NCBI GenBank assembly: GCA_039796575.1
Contig: JBDKJP010000045.1
Location: 62,001-126,000, forward strand
From: UBA668 sp039796575
GTDB taxonomy: Bacteria > Actinomycetota > Acidimicrobiia > Acidimicrobiales > Ilumatobacteraceae
Direction: 5' to 3'
DNA length: 64,000 nucleotides
Position 1 is the stretch's first letter, and each line of letters begins with the position of its first letter. Both the position numbers and the translations under genes were made by a program. The notes under the pieces are model-generated. The model was not told the origin of the DNA. It did no database searches and worked only from the letters and a program-made list of their open reading frames with translations. Of the stretch, positions 51,484-62,774 are shown piece after piece.

Positions 51484-52734
51484 ATGACCGACGCGTCCGA
51501 TGCCACCACCACCGCCGAGCCGGCGGCTCCGGCCTCCCCGCAACGCCGCCGCGGCCGCCGCATCGGTGCCGTCGTCGCCACGGTGCTCGCGGTGGCGCTG
51601 TTCCTGGTGGCCACCATGGGCATCTGGGCGAAGCGCACCGTGCTGAGCACCGATCGGGTGGTCGCCGCGGTCGACGCCGCCGCCGAGGATCCCGCGGTCA
51701 TCGACGCGCTGTCGGCCCGCATCACCACCGAGATCGTCGAGCTCATCGACATCGACGGGCTCGTGCAGTCGCTCGTTCCCGACGGCCTCGATCGCCTCGG
51801 ACCGGTCATCGAGGCGGCCGTCGCGAACGTCATCAAGGAGCAGGTCGCGAACGTGGTCGGCAGCGACCGTGGCCGCGAGCTCATCGAGGGCGCGGTGCGG
51901 GTGGCCCACAAGAAAGCCATCGACATCCTCGAGGGCGGCGGCCTCTCGCCCGACTCGGTGTTCTCCATGGTCGACGGTGAGGTGGTGCTCGACGTGGTGC
52001 CGCTCATCGTGCGCACCATCGAGCTGCTGCAGGAGAACGGGGTCATCCCCGACTCGTTCGACATCACCGAGGTCGCCGGCCAGGTCAGCAGCAGCGCCAT
52101 CGTGCAGATCCTCTCCCGCGTGTTCGGCGTGACCGTGCCCGAGAACTTCGGCCAGATCACCGTGCTCGACGCGCAGCAGGTCGAGAAGGCGTCGGCCACG
52201 CTGGGCACGGCCCAGCAGGCGCTGTCGATCTTCCAGAAGGCCACGTTCCTGCTCGGCATCGTGGCGCTGCTGTTCGTGGCACTCGCGTTGTACCTCTCGC
52301 TCGACCGTCGCCGCACGCTGGCGCAGCTGATGCTCGGCATCGGCATCGGTGCACTCGTGATGCGCATCGCCATCGATCGTGTGGTCGTCGCCATCGACAG
52401 CGCCATCGACAAGGCGGGCGCGAAGGCCGCCGCGGTCAACATCACCGAGTCGCTGACCGATTCGCTGGCGCGCACGCTGATGGTGATGGCGCTCGTCGGC
52501 ATCATGGTCGGCCTCATCGCCGTGTTCCTGCGGCCCGACGTCGACGGCAACCGGTCGAAGCTCGCCGCGGTCATCTCCACCCGTGTCGATGCGGCCCGCA
52601 TCGCCGTGGTCGGCATGGGCCTCGCGGTGCTCTTCATCACCGGGCTCACGCCGTGGGTCGTGGTCATCGTCGGTGCGTTGGTCGTCGCCGGCATCCTCTT
52701 CGTGAACCGCAACGCCCTGGTGGAGTCGGCCTGA
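51484..52734 (+). CDS. Integral membrane protein, unknown
   Basis: A 416-residue protein: disordered N-terminus, one transmembrane helix (about 26-48), a roughly 220-residue extracytoplasmic helical domain, and about four or five helices at the C-terminus (about 265-410). No catalytic motif is seen. It starts divergently from the DUF6325 gene with a 162-bp gap that shows only short inverted repeats. Similar large-loop membrane proteins are common in actinobacteria without known function. Confidence 0.78.
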   Translation: MTDASDATTTAEPAAPASPQRRRGRRIGAVVATVLAVALFLVATMGIWAKRTVLSTDRVVAAVDAAAEDPAVIDALSARITTEIVELIDIDGLVQSLVPDGLDRLGPVIEAAVANVIKEQVANVVGSDRGRELIEGAVRVAHKKAIDILEGGGLSPDSVFSMVDGEVVLDVVPLIVRTIELLQENGVIPDSFDITEVAGQVSSSAIVQILSRVFGVTVPENFGQITVLDAQQVEKASATLGTAQQALSIFQKATFLLGIVALLFVALALYLSLDRRRTLAQLMLGIGIGALVMRIAIDRVVVAIDSAIDKAGAKAAAVNITESLTDSLARTLMVMALVGIMVGLIAVFLRPDVDGNRSKLAAVISTRVDAARIAVVGMGLAVLFITGLTPWVVVIVGALVVAGILFVNRNALVESA

Positions 52735-52755
52735 CCGGCTGACGGACTGCGCGAC

Positions 52756-53808
52756 GTGGGCACCTCTCCCAGCGCCGTGCGTCGGCTCGTGCAGGCGATG
52801 CCGAAGGCCGAGCTGCACCTGCACCTCGACGGCTGCCTGCGCCCCGTCACGGCACTCGAGCTCGCCGCGCACCACGGCCTCGACGCGCCGCGCACCTACG
52901 CGGGCATGTTCGACGCGCTCGTCGCGCCGGCCCACCCCGGCGCACAGGCCGAGCTGCTGCGCTCGTTCGACCTGCCGTTGCGGTTGATGCAGTACCCCGA
53001 CGCGCTGACGCGCATCACCACCGACCTGGTGGAGGACAAGGCAGCCGACCGGGTGCGCTACATGGAGATCAAGTGGGCGCCCGCGTTCCACTGCGACGAG
53101 GGCCTCACCATCGAGTCGGTCATCGACCTCGTCACCACGGCAGCCGCCGACGCCGCCGCGCGGTGCGAGGTGGAGGTGCGTCTGTGCCCGGTGGCCATCC
53201 GCGCCCACGACCGCGACACCAACGTCGCGGTCGCCACCGCCGCCGTGGCGTACCGGCACCGCGGCGTCACCGGCTTCGACCTCGCCGGCTACGAGGCCCA
53301 CGACCCCGACCCGACGGTGCATGCCGACGCCTTCGCAGTGGCGCGCGCAGGCGGCCTCGGCACCACCGTGCACACGGGTGAACTGCTCGACGACGGTGCG
53401 CTGGTGCGCCGGGCGCTCGAGCTGCGACCCGACCGCATCTCCCACGGTGCGTCCGCGGTCGGCAGTCCCGACGTGGTCGCGACGCTGGTCGAACGCGGGG
53501 TCACGCTCGACCTGTGCCCCACCAGCAACGTGCAGGCCGGCACGGTGGCCACGCTGGCCGACCACCCGTTGCCGGCGTTGCTGCGCATGGGCGTGCCGGT
53601 CACCATCAACACCGACGACACCACCATCTCCGACATCACGCTCAGCGAGGAGTGGGTGTCGTGCATCGAGGTGCTCGGCCTCACGCTGCCCGAGCTGTGG
53701 GCGTGCAACCTCCACGCGCTGCGCGTCGCGTTCGTCGACGAGCCCACGCGAGCGCGTCTGCTCGACGAGTTCACCGCGTGGGCGGCACTCGTCCCCGAAC
53801 TGGCCTGA
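52756..53808 (+). CDS. Adenosine deaminase family protein
   Basis: A 350-residue metal-dependent amidohydrolase of the adenosine/AMP deaminase type. Metal and catalytic motifs are ELHLHLDGC (20-27), HTGE, RISHGASAV, CPTSNVQAG and NTDDTTIS. It removes the amino group of adenosine or a related purine; the exact substrate within the family is not fixed by these motifs. GTG start at 52756, 21 bases after the membrane-protein stop. Confidence 0.9.
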   Translation: MGTSPSAVRRLVQAMPKAELHLHLDGCLRPVTALELAAHHGLDAPRTYAGMFDALVAPAHPGAQAELLRSFDLPLRLMQYPDALTRITTDLVEDKAADRVRYMEIKWAPAFHCDEGLTIESVIDLVTTAAADAAARCEVEVRLCPVAIRAHDRDTNVAVATAAVAYRHRGVTGFDLAGYEAHDPDPTVHADAFAVARAGGLGTTVHTGELLDDGALVRRALELRPDRISHGASAVGSPDVVATLVERGVTLDLCPTSNVQAGTVATLADHPLPALLRMGVPVTINTDDTTISDITLSEEWVSCIEVLGLTLPELWACNLHALRVAFVDEPTRARLLDEFTAWAALVPELA

Positions 53809-53821
53809 GCCGCGACCTGCG

Positions 53822-54946
53822 TCAGGCGGTGGGGCGGATGAGGAACTTCTGCCCGGTGGCCTGCTGCGCGTAGACCGCGATGTTCGCCGGGTCGATCGCG
53901 CCGTCGAGCGACACCTCGTGCGTGTAGTGGCTGGCGAACGTGGTGGTGAGCTCGTCGACCACGCGCTGGCGCAGGCGGATCATGCCCTCCAACCCGAGGC
54001 GACCGAGGAACGGGGTGAGCAGCCAGCCACCGATGCCCCACGCCATGCCGAACGAGCGGTGGAACTCCGTCGGCCCGCGATCGAGCCCGCCGTAGATGTA
54101 CACCTGCTTGTGCACGTCGCTGCCGTAGCGGTTGTACTCGGTGGCCGACGCGTTGATGGCCTGCTCCATCGCGGTGAGGATCTGGCCCACCTGGCGACCC
54201 CCACCGATCGCGTCGAATGCGAGCGTCGCGCCTGTGTCGACGAGCGCAGCGACGAGGTCGTCCATGAACGTCGGCGCGCTCGAGTCGCACACGTGCAACG
54301 CGCCCTGTGCGCGCAGCAGTTCGGCCTGCTCGGGTCGGCGCACCATGTTCACCAACGGCACGCCGTCGGCGAGGCAGATGCGGTTGAGCATCTGGCCGAG
54401 GTTCGATGCGGCCGCGGTGTGCACCAGACCGGTGTGGCCCTCCATGCGCATCGTCTCCACCATGCCGAGCGCGGTGAGCGGGTTCACGAAGCACGACGCG
54501 CCCTGCTGCGGCGTGGTGCCGTCGGGCAGCTCCATGCACATGAACGTGGCGACATTGCGGTACTCCGCGTAGGTGGCACCGCCCGCCATCGCGACCCGCT
54601 TCCCGAGCAGCGCCTGCGCGTCGGGTGAGGCGCCGGCGGCCACCACGATGCCGCAGCCCTCGTTGCCGACGGGCATCGACTCGTCGAGGCGGGTGCGCAG
54701 ACCGGGGAGCACGTTGGCCGGCACCGGCGCACGCGTGGCCCCGCCGTCGGACACGGCTGCGCTCACGTCGGCCATCGCGAGCAGCAGCCCGAGGTCACTC
54801 GGGTTGATGGGCGCGGCATCGATGCGCACGAGCACCTCGTGGTCGGCCGGCACCGGTGTGTCGACCTCGGCGATCGAGAGCTCGAGCGTGCCGTCGGCGG
54901 TGACGAGCGAGCGCAGCTGGCGCATGGTGCGGGGAACGTCGGTCAT
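53822..54946 (-). CDS. Zinc-binding dehydrogenase / quinone oxidoreductase-like
   Basis: A 374-residue medium-chain dehydrogenase/reductase. Segments: APINPSDLGLLL, EGCGIVVAAG, GKRVAM, HTAAASNLGQMLNRI in place of the classical GxGxxG-type NADP loop, and GGGRQVGQILTAM. No structural-zinc cysteine cluster is visible, so a zinc-independent quinone-oxidoreductase type is likely. Substrate unknown. It converges on the deaminase gene. Confidence 0.85.
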   Translation of the reverse strand: MTDVPRTMRQLRSLVTADGTLELSIAEVDTPVPADHEVLVRIDAAPINPSDLGLLLAMADVSAAVSDGGATRAPVPANVLPGLRTRLDESMPVGNEGCGIVVAAGASPDAQALLGKRVAMAGGATYAEYRNVATFMCMELPDGTTPQQGASCFVNPLTALGMVETMRMEGHTGLVHTAAASNLGQMLNRICLADGVPLVNMVRRPEQAELLRAQGALHVCDSSAPTFMDDLVAALVDTGATLAFDAIGGGRQVGQILTAMEQAINASATEYNRYGSDVHKQVYIYGGLDRGPTEFHRSFGMAWGIGGWLLTPFLGRLGLEGMIRLRQRVVDELTTTFASHYTHEVSLDGAIDPANIAVYAQQATGQKFLIRPTA

Positions 54947-55062
54947 GCGCCGATGGTAGGTGCCCCGGGCCGCCCCCCGATTCTCGTCGCGGGCTTTCCG
55001 AGGATTTCCCGGTCGGGGGATGACACGAACGTGGGGTGGGGGCGGTGGGGGTGGGGGTGGGG

Positions 55063-55905
55063 TCAGGGGCCGGGGGCGTCGACGGGCCAGGTGGCCAGCA
55101 CGGGTCGGCGGAACGGCTTCTGCCACCACGTCACCGGATCGGTGAGACCGACGATGCGGATCTCGACCGGGTCGACCGGCGTCTGCTCGCCGCGCAGCAT
55201 CGACGTGACGGCACGGGCCACGATGCGCGCCCGTTCCGTGCTGCCCTCCGGCGTGTCGTGCACGTGGTCGTCCTTCGTCCACTCCGGGTGCTCGGCGGCC
55301 ACGGCATCCCAGTCGAAGATCATCATGTTCGGGTAGGCGTACGCCACTTCGCGCAGCGCCGCGTTCCACGCCTTCGCGTCGGCGGCCGAGTAGTCGATGT
55401 CGGGCTCGGTGAGGTGTGTGTTCACCCACACCACGGGCGCGCCGTCGAGCTCGATCATCATCGACCGGATGAGGTTCACCCGCCACGAGTGCTGTTCGTC
55501 GGGGGCGTGCACCCAGTATTCGGTGTTGGCCGTGTCGTTGGTGCCGAGGGCCATGACCCAGCAGCCGTCGAACCCCGACTCCTTGATGAGGCGCACGGCC
55601 TCGATGCCCGTGACGTCGATGTACATGAACGTGGCGATGCCACGCCCACCGCGCGCATCGATGCGCACATCGGTCCAGCCGCGGCGCGCGTACTGCTCGG
55701 CGAACTGCGCGGTGGCCGCCCACGTGAGCGAGTCGCCGACGTGCGCGATGCCGTTGCAGTCGGCGCCCTGGCCCGCCGGCCTCGGCACCGTGGTGCGGCG
55801 ATGCGCCGACGCGTGATGCGACGGCACCAGGAGCGCGAGTGCGCCGAGGACCGACCCGGCCACCACGTGCGTGGTGCGCCGCAGCATCGATCGTCGCGCG
55901 GTCAT
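55063..55905 (-). CDS. Secreted SGNH/GDSL hydrolase
   Basis: A 280-residue exported hydrolase with a signal peptide (about 1-34). The SGNH blocks are visible: HVGDSLTW (Ser), GGRGIA (Gly), ALGTNDTAN (Asn) and DDHVHDTPEG (Asp/His). It probably removes acyl groups from sugars or lipids outside the cell. Divergent from an OafA-type acyltransferase with a C-terminal SGNH domain, so both may act on the same polymer. Confidence 0.87.
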   Translation of the reverse strand: MTARRSMLRRTTHVVAGSVLGALALLVPSHHASAHRRTTVPRPAGQGADCNGIAHVGDSLTWAATAQFAEQYARRGWTDVRIDARGGRGIATFMYIDVTGIEAVRLIKESGFDGCWVMALGTNDTANTEYWVHAPDEQHSWRVNLIRSMMIELDGAPVVWVNTHLTEPDIDYSAADAKAWNAALREVAYAYPNMMIFDWDAVAAEHPEWTKDDHVHDTPEGSTERARIVARAVTSMLRGEQTPVDPVEIRIVGLTDPVTWWQKPFRRPVLATWPVDAPGP

Positions 55906-56104
55906 GAGGTGATGGTACCCACGGTCGAACCGCCGCCGAACGGGCCGAAGTGCCCTTCTGGGTGTCGGCCCGGTGACGGATCGACGGGGCGCGACGGCGC
56001 ATGGTGGAAGGGTCCAACTCACGCTGCGTGAAGGGGCGAACGACCCTGTGCGGTCCTTCCGTCACGAGCGCACGATGAGGTCACGACATCGGGAGGTGAT
56101 CGTC
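55906..56104. other. Divergent gap between SGNH hydrolase and acyltransferase
   Basis: This 199-bp gap holds no gene. The only clear site is GGGAGGTG at about 56093-56100, the Shine-Dalgarno of the acyltransferase. Promoters for both directions should be here but no strong boxes are evident. Confidence 0.6.
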
Positions 56105-58159
56105 ATGGCGGAGCACGGAGCGGGACATCACCATTGGGTGCCGGTGGTCCCGTTCCACCTGCCCCACCACGAGCCGGTCGCCACGGGCTGGGCACAGGAC
56201 CCGTTCCAGCGCATCGACGGCCTCGACGGGCTGCGCGGTGCCGCCGTGCTCGCCGTGCTGCTGTTCCATCTCTGGCCCGACGTGCTGCCCGGTGGCTTCA
56301 TCGGCGTCACGTTGTTCTTCGCCCTCTCGGGCTTCCTCATCACCTCGATCCTGCTGCACGAGCTCGAGCACTCGGGCACCATCTCGCTGCGCGGGTTCTA
56401 CACCCGCCGATTCCGCCGGCTGCTGCCCGTGTCGCTGCTGACGCTCGCGCTGGTGGCGGTGGGCTGGTCGATGGTCGGGTGGCTCGATGGTGCGCTGCGT
56501 CGCGACCTGTTCTTCTCGCTCGGGCAGAGCGCGAACTGGGGCCAGGTGCTGCTGGCCGAACGCTACGGGGTCAGCCCCGACGCATCGCCGGTGCTGCACT
56601 TCTGGTCGCTCTCGATCGAGGAGCAGCTGTACCTGTTGCTGCCGCTCACCCTGCTGTTGGCGGGCACCCGTCGTCGCGGCCAGGTCGTGGTGGGGCTCGG
56701 CATCGCGGCCGGCGTCTACGCCATCGTGCGGTCGAGCGACTCGGCGTCGCTGTCGTACTACTCGTCGTTCACCCGGGCTCCCGAAGTGCTCGTCGGTTCG
56801 CTGGCCGCGCTCACCATGCACGGCCGCCACTGGCTGCGACGCAGCAGCCGTGCCGTGGCCGGCGTCATCGTGGCCATGGGCGTCGCCGCACTCACGTGGG
56901 TGGCCATCACCTCGAACGTCACCGATGCGGCGTTCAGCCAAGGTGCACTCTTCGGCTGCGCCGTGCTGTCGATGGTGGTCATCGTCGCCGTCGCCGGCTG
57001 GCCGACTCTCGGCCGCCGCATCGACTGGTGGCCGCTCGCACGCCTCGGCCAGATCTCGTACGCGGTGTACCTGTTCCACTGGCCCCTGCTGCAGACCCTG
57101 CGGCGCACCTCGCTGCAGCCCGAGCTGGTGCCGTGGGCCACGCTCGCCGCCACGCTCGCCCTGGCGCTGTTGTCGGAGCGATGGTTCGAGCGCCCCATTC
57201 GTACGGGTGTGGTGAAGGGCCCGTGGCTCGCGGCGGCCGCCCTGTGCACGGCGATGCTCGTGCCGCTGGTGGGCGCCGTCGGCACCGTGCAGGGCGAGCA
57301 GACCACCGATTTCGAAGCCGCGGCGGCACGCCTCGACGAGATCATCGACGACTCGACCCGCGAGCCGCTCGCACCGTCCACCACCGCGGCCGGACCGGTG
57401 CTGTCGTCGATCGTGGCCGATGCGGAGTCGCGCTGGGACGAACAGGGCCACATGGTGTTCGCGCCCACCACCACCGCGCCGCCCGAACCGTTGCGCATCG
57501 GCTTCTTCGGTGACTCGAAGGCGATGACGCTCGGCCTCGGCACGGCGAACTACGGCTTCGACGAGCTGCGCATCGGCACCTCGTACGCCGCACTCGGCTG
57601 CCCCACCGGACGTGGGGGCAAGGTGCGCGAGCACGCCGGCGCGGCGGTCTATCCGTTGGCCGACGACTGCGACTGGTCGGCCGGTGTGGCCGCGGCGGCG
57701 AGCCGCGACGGCGGTCTCGATGTGGCCGTCGTGTGGTCGGGCACGTGGGACATCAACGACCGCAAGGTGCCGGCCCTGGGCGGCGAATGGACCGGCATGG
57801 AGGACGAGGCCTACCGCAACTGGCTCCTCGGCGAGATGCTCGCCCTCACCGACCAGATCGCCTCGGTCACCGGTGCCCGCGAGGTGCTGTGGCTCACCGT
57901 GCCCGTCGACCCGGCGTCGAGCCATCCCGAGCGGTTCGCACTCTGGACCGGGCTGGTGCAGGAGCTCGCGCAGCTGCGGCCGAGCCTGGTGCAGGTGGTC
58001 GACATGGCCGCATACGTGAACGGCAGCGGCGAGGCCGAACGACTGCTGCCCGACGGTGTGCACCCCAGCCTCGGCGGCGATGCCGCAGCGCCGAACACCG
58101 GCGGCGAGCTGACGCGCGACGTCATCCTGCCGATCGTGGATTCGCTGCTCACGCAGTGA
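56105..58159 (+). CDS. OafA-type acyltransferase with SGNH domain
   Basis: A 684-residue membrane O-acyltransferase. Residues about 38-410 are an acyltransferase-3 domain with about ten to eleven helices (DGLDGLRGAAVLAVLLFH, FFALSGFLIT, FHFWSLSIEEQ-type segment). Residues about 460-684 form an external SGNH domain with FFGDSKAMT and DGVHPS. It transfers acyl groups to cell-surface glycans. The His-rich GHHHW N-terminus starts at ATG 56105; upstream ATGs have no ribosome-binding sequence. Confidence 0.92.
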   Translation: MAEHGAGHHHWVPVVPFHLPHHEPVATGWAQDPFQRIDGLDGLRGAAVLAVLLFHLWPDVLPGGFIGVTLFFALSGFLITSILLHELEHSGTISLRGFYTRRFRRLLPVSLLTLALVAVGWSMVGWLDGALRRDLFFSLGQSANWGQVLLAERYGVSPDASPVLHFWSLSIEEQLYLLLPLTLLLAGTRRRGQVVVGLGIAAGVYAIVRSSDSASLSYYSSFTRAPEVLVGSLAALTMHGRHWLRRSSRAVAGVIVAMGVAALTWVAITSNVTDAAFSQGALFGCAVLSMVVIVAVAGWPTLGRRIDWWPLARLGQISYAVYLFHWPLLQTLRRTSLQPELVPWATLAATLALALLSERWFERPIRTGVVKGPWLAAAALCTAMLVPLVGAVGTVQGEQTTDFEAAAARLDEIIDDSTREPLAPSTTAAGPVLSSIVADAESRWDEQGHMVFAPTTTAPPEPLRIGFFGDSKAMTLGLGTANYGFDELRIGTSYAALGCPTGRGGKVREHAGAAVYPLADDCDWSAGVAAAASRDGGLDVAVVWSGTWDINDRKVPALGGEWTGMEDEAYRNWLLGEMLALTDQIASVTGAREVLWLTVPVDPASSHPERFALWTGLVQELAQLRPSLVQVVDMAAYVNGSGEAERLLPDGVHPSLGGDAAAPNTGGELTRDVILPIVDSLLTQ

Positions 58160-58189
58160 CCGGGATCGGCCCGACCACGCGGGGATGAT

Positions 58190-58277
58190 TGGCGGAACGG
58201 GAGGGATTTGAACCCCCGGGGCTGTGACACCCTTCCGCTTTCAAGGCGGATGCATTTGGCCGCTCTGCCACCGTTCC
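58190..58277 (-). tRNA. tRNA-Ser (anticodon UGA)
   Basis: An 88-nt class II tRNA with encoded CCA. Acceptor GGAACGG (58277-58271) pairs with CCGTTCC (58200-58194), discriminator G, then CCA. Anticodon stem TCCGC/GCGGA holds loop CTTGAAA, giving UGA, and a long variable arm precedes the TTCAAAT loop. Read from the minus strand. Confidence 0.96.
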
Positions 58278-58319
58278 GGGAGCGAATCTAGCGGCGGGCC
58301 GCCCGTGGGCGCGAGGGCG

Positions 58320-59261
58320 TCAGCGGATGTCGGCGCGAAGGCGCTGCAGCCATTCGTCGGCGTCGCGCCAGCGGGCGTCGACGTCGTCGCGCACCTGCGC
58401 CGCCTGCTCGCCGGCAGCGGGGTACGAGCCGAGGAACTTCACCTCGCCCTGCTTGATGCGCAGCGCCCGCATCGCATCGGCCACCAACTCGTCGGCCACG
58501 TGCCCGTCGGCGTAGACCACGAAGCAGTAGTCGCCGAGGCCGCCGTCCTTCGTGGGGCGCGACAGCAGGTTCGACAGGTTGATGCGCCGCGCCGCGAACT
58601 CCTGGAGGATGGAGATCAGGCTGCCCGGCTCGTCGGCGCGCTGGTAGATGACGAGCGCGGTGCGGTCGTGGCCGGTGGGGGCGGGGATGCCCTCCTTCGC
58701 CACCACCACGAAGCGGGTCTGGTTGCCGGGATGGTCGGCGATGTCGGCGGCGATGATCTCCAGCCCGTACAGCTCGGCCGCCGCCCGGGGTGCGACGGCC
58801 GCGGCGCCGGCGCCGAGCTCCTCGGCCACGATGCGTGCGGCCTCCGCCGTGGAGTTCGACGCCCTCAGGTCGGCCTGGCCGACGTGGTTGCGCAGGTAGG
58901 CGTGGCACTGCGCGCTGGCGACCGGGATGCTGAGCACCACCGTCACGTCGCCGAGCTGCGTGCCCGGCTTCGCCATCAGGCAGTGCTCGATGTTCAGCAC
59001 CACCTCGCGCTGGATGAGCAGGTCGTGGTTGAACGCGAGCTCGTCCTGGCTGAGGTTCACCGTGCCCTCGATGGAGTTCTCGATGGCCACGAACCCGAGG
59101 TCGACCTCGCCGCGCTCGACGGCGTCGAGCACGTCGGGCATGGTGCGGTACAGCACGTGCTCGGCCACGGCCAGGTCGGGCTGGGTCTTCAACGCCTGCT
59201 CGGTGAACGTGCCGAGCGGGCCGAGGAAACCGACGCGGGTGCTCGGCGTGGCGGAGGTCAT
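58320..59261 (-). CDS. pheA: Prephenate dehydratase
   Basis: A 313-residue monofunctional prephenate dehydratase for phenylalanine synthesis. The catalytic TRF motif is in GNQTRFVVV, ENSIEGTVN is conserved in the dehydratase part, and an ACT regulatory domain (about 205-285; EPGSLISILQEFA, INLSNLLSRPT) should bind Phe. TAGCCT lies eight bases before the ATG at 59261. Divergent from larB with 66 bp between the starts. Confidence 0.94.
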   Translation of the reverse strand: MTSATPSTRVGFLGPLGTFTEQALKTQPDLAVAEHVLYRTMPDVLDAVERGEVDLGFVAIENSIEGTVNLSQDELAFNHDLLIQREVVLNIEHCLMAKPGTQLGDVTVVLSIPVASAQCHAYLRNHVGQADLRASNSTAEAARIVAEELGAGAAAVAPRAAAELYGLEIIAADIADHPGNQTRFVVVAKEGIPAPTGHDRTALVIYQRADEPGSLISILQEFAARRINLSNLLSRPTKDGGLGDYCFVVYADGHVADELVADAMRALRIKQGEVKFLGSYPAAGEQAAQVRDDVDARWRDADEWLQRLRADIR

Positions 59262-59327
59262 GACCGGCAAGGCTATTGCGCGGACGAGGCCACCCGTCGG
59301 TCCCTTTCCCGGCACAATGGTCCGGTC

Positions 59328-60061
59328 ATGGACGAGCAGCAGCTGGCCGAACTCATCGAAGGCGTGCGCTCCGGCGCCATCGCCGCCGACGACGCCGTCG
59401 CCGCGCTGCGCCGGCTGCCGTTCTCCGAGGTCGGCGACTCGCTGGTCGACCACCACCGCGCCATCCGCCAGGGCATGCCCGAAGCGGTCTACGGCAGCGG
59501 CAAGTCGACCGAGCAGTGCCTCGCCATCGTCGGCGAACTGCTCGAGCACGGCACCGGTCCGGTGCTCATCACCCGTGTCGCCGCCGACACCGAGGCCGCG
59601 CTGCTCGCCGCGCACCCCGGGGGCGAGGCGAAGGCCGGTTGCGTGCTCTGGCGCCGCCCGCACCCGTCGCGCATGGCGAAGGTGCTCGTGGTGTCGGCCG
59701 GCACCGCCGACGTGCCGGTGGTCGACGAGGCCGTGCTCACGCTGCACGCCTACGGCTTCCAACCCGACCGCCTCACCGACGTGGGTGTGGCCGGTCTGCA
59801 CCGTGTGCTCGCGCACCTCGACCGCATCACCTCGGCCGACGCCGTGGTGGTGGTGGCCGGCATGGAGGGTGCGCTCGCCAGCGTGATCGGCGGTCTCACC
59901 TCGGCACCCGTCGTGGCCGTGCCCACCAGCGTCGGCTACGGCTCGGGGCTCGACGGTGTCACCGCGTTGCTCGCGATGACCGCGTCGTGTGCGAGCGGGG
60001 TGACGGTGGTCGGCATCGACAACGGTTTCGGTGCGGGCTGCGCGATCGCGAGGATGTGCCC

Positions 60062-60065
<4 letters not shown>
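59328..60065 (+). CDS. larB: Nickel-pincer cofactor biosynthesis protein LarB
   Basis: A 245-residue LarB homologue, a PurE-like carboxylase/hydrolase acting on nicotinic acid adenine dinucleotide in nickel-pincer nucleotide synthesis. YGSGKSTEQ is the N-terminal family segment, and the PurE-like core carries SAGTADVPVVDEA, VVVAGMEGALASVI and PTSVGYGSG. Its stop overlaps the larC start (ATGA). larA and larE are not in the window. Confidence 0.92.
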
Positions 60066-61426
<1,361 letters not shown>

Positions 61427-61430
61427 GGCG

Positions 61431-62159
61431 TCAGCTCGACAGTGCCTGGTCGACGATCTTCTGCAGATCGCTGATCTCGACCTCGCCCGACACCCGCACC
61501 TTCACCTTGCCGTCGGCACCGACGATGACGAAGTACGGCCAGCCGCTGGCACCGTAGGCCTGGGCGGCCTTTCCGGCGGCGCCGTCGCCCTGGGCCTCGT
61601 CGACGAGCACGGGCCATGCCCAGCCCTTGTTCGAGAACCACTCGGCCGGCGGGAAGTTCACGCTGGTCTCCGACACGGCCGTGGCCACGCCGATGACGCG
61701 CAGCTCGGCCGGGATGGCGCCGCTGTTCTTCCAGTCGAGGAGGCGGGGCACCTCGGCGTTGCAGTGGGGGCACCAGTGGGCGAGGAACACCAACATGTAC
61801 GGGCCCTCGGCCGCATCGACCTTGATGGGCTGGCTGTTGAAGTTGAACCCGTCGAGGATGGGCGCGGTGAGCCCGAGGGCGTCATCGCTGCCGGCGTCGG
61901 GGTTGTACGCGGGGAGCGGATCGCCCGTCACCGTGACCGGCTGGCTGGTGGGCAGGTCGTCGAGACCGCCGCTGTCGGCCGCCGTGGTGTCGCTCGCGGC
62001 AGGGCTGTCGTCGCCGCCGCTGGTGGCGATGACCACGCCGACCACCGCCACCACGACGAGCACGCCGATGGTGACCCACATCCAGGTCTTGGAACCGCCG
62101 CCGTTGGCCGCCTTCGCCGCAGCCTTGCGACGGGCTTCAGCCCGCTGTCGATTCGCCAT
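61431..62159 (-). CDS. TlpA-like membrane-anchored thiol reductase
   Basis: A 242-residue thioredoxin-fold protein with one N-terminal transmembrane anchor (about 25-46), an acidic Ser/Asp linker, and a TlpA/ResA-type domain with active site WCPHC (129-133) in FLAHWCPHCN and cis-Pro loop GWPYFVIVG. It should face outside. Its start lies inside the end of the DsbB-like gene (23-bp overlap), so the two form one redox unit. Confidence 0.9.
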   Translation of the reverse strand: MANRQRAEARRKAAAKAANGGGSKTWMWVTIGVLVVVAVVGVVIATSGGDDSPAASDTTAADSGGLDDLPTSQPVTVTGDPLPAYNPDAGSDDALGLTAPILDGFNFNSQPIKVDAAEGPYMLVFLAHWCPHCNAEVPRLLDWKNSGAIPAELRVIGVATAVSETSVNFPPAEWFSNKGWAWPVLVDEAQGDGAAGKAAQAYGASGWPYFVIVGADGKVKVRVSGEVEISDLQKIVDQALSS

Positions 62160-62733
62160 CTTCTTCAGCCTCCAGTGGTTCGGGAAGGAGCAACAGGGCC
62201 AGGATGGCAGCAAAACCGCAGAACGCCATCACGGTGAGGGTGATCGACGGGAAGCCCGCCGGTCGCAGCGTGTCGGGGTCGATGTGACCGAACGACACGT
62301 AGTACGGGTTGGCGCAGGGCACCGTGGCGGCGCATTCCTTGCTCTCGCTCACGAAGCCGCGCTCGAGCAGGTTGTGCCAGATGCTGACCAGCAGGCCGAT
62401 GCTCGCCAGGGGAGCGGCGTACCACTTCACGCCACGATCGCGGCGCACCGCCGCGATGATGAGGATGACCGCCAACGGGTACATGAACACCCGCTGGTAC
62501 CAGCAGAACCGGCACGGCGCCCAGTGGTTGCCGAACTCGCTGAACCACAGGCTGCCGAGGGTGGCGGTGGAGGCCACGAGCGCCGCGAGCGGCAGTTGCA
62601 CCTTGTGCACGGCGTCGCTGAACCGCACCGTGGGCACCGAGGGGAAGAGCCGGGCGATGACGAGCGCGACCACGCCGAAGATGGCGACGATCGCGAGCAC
62701 GGCGAAGAAGTCGTGCACTGCGGTGACGGACAT
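62137..62733 (-). CDS. DsbB/VKOR-like disulfide-forming membrane protein
   Basis: A 198-residue DsbB (BdbC-like) protein with about four or five helices. The first Cys pair is CRFC (74-77) in APCRFCWYQRVFMYP, the second Cys134 and Cys140 in the loop ECAATVPC. It passes electrons from dithiols to quinone, here menaquinone made by the cluster at 7-15 kb. It overlaps the TlpA-like gene. Divergent from the sulfurtransferase with 41 bp between starts. Confidence 0.9.
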   Translation of the reverse strand: MSVTAVHDFFAVLAIVAIFGVVALVIARLFPSVPTVRFSDAVHKVQLPLAALVASTATLGSLWFSEFGNHWAPCRFCWYQRVFMYPLAVILIIAAVRRDRGVKWYAAPLASIGLLVSIWHNLLERGFVSESKECAATVPCANPYYVSFGHIDPDTLRPAGFPSITLTVMAFCGFAAILALLLLPEPLEAEEDGESTAG

Positions 62734-62774
62734 TCCCCCATTCTGACGCGGAATGCCGAAAATGTGATGGCAGG

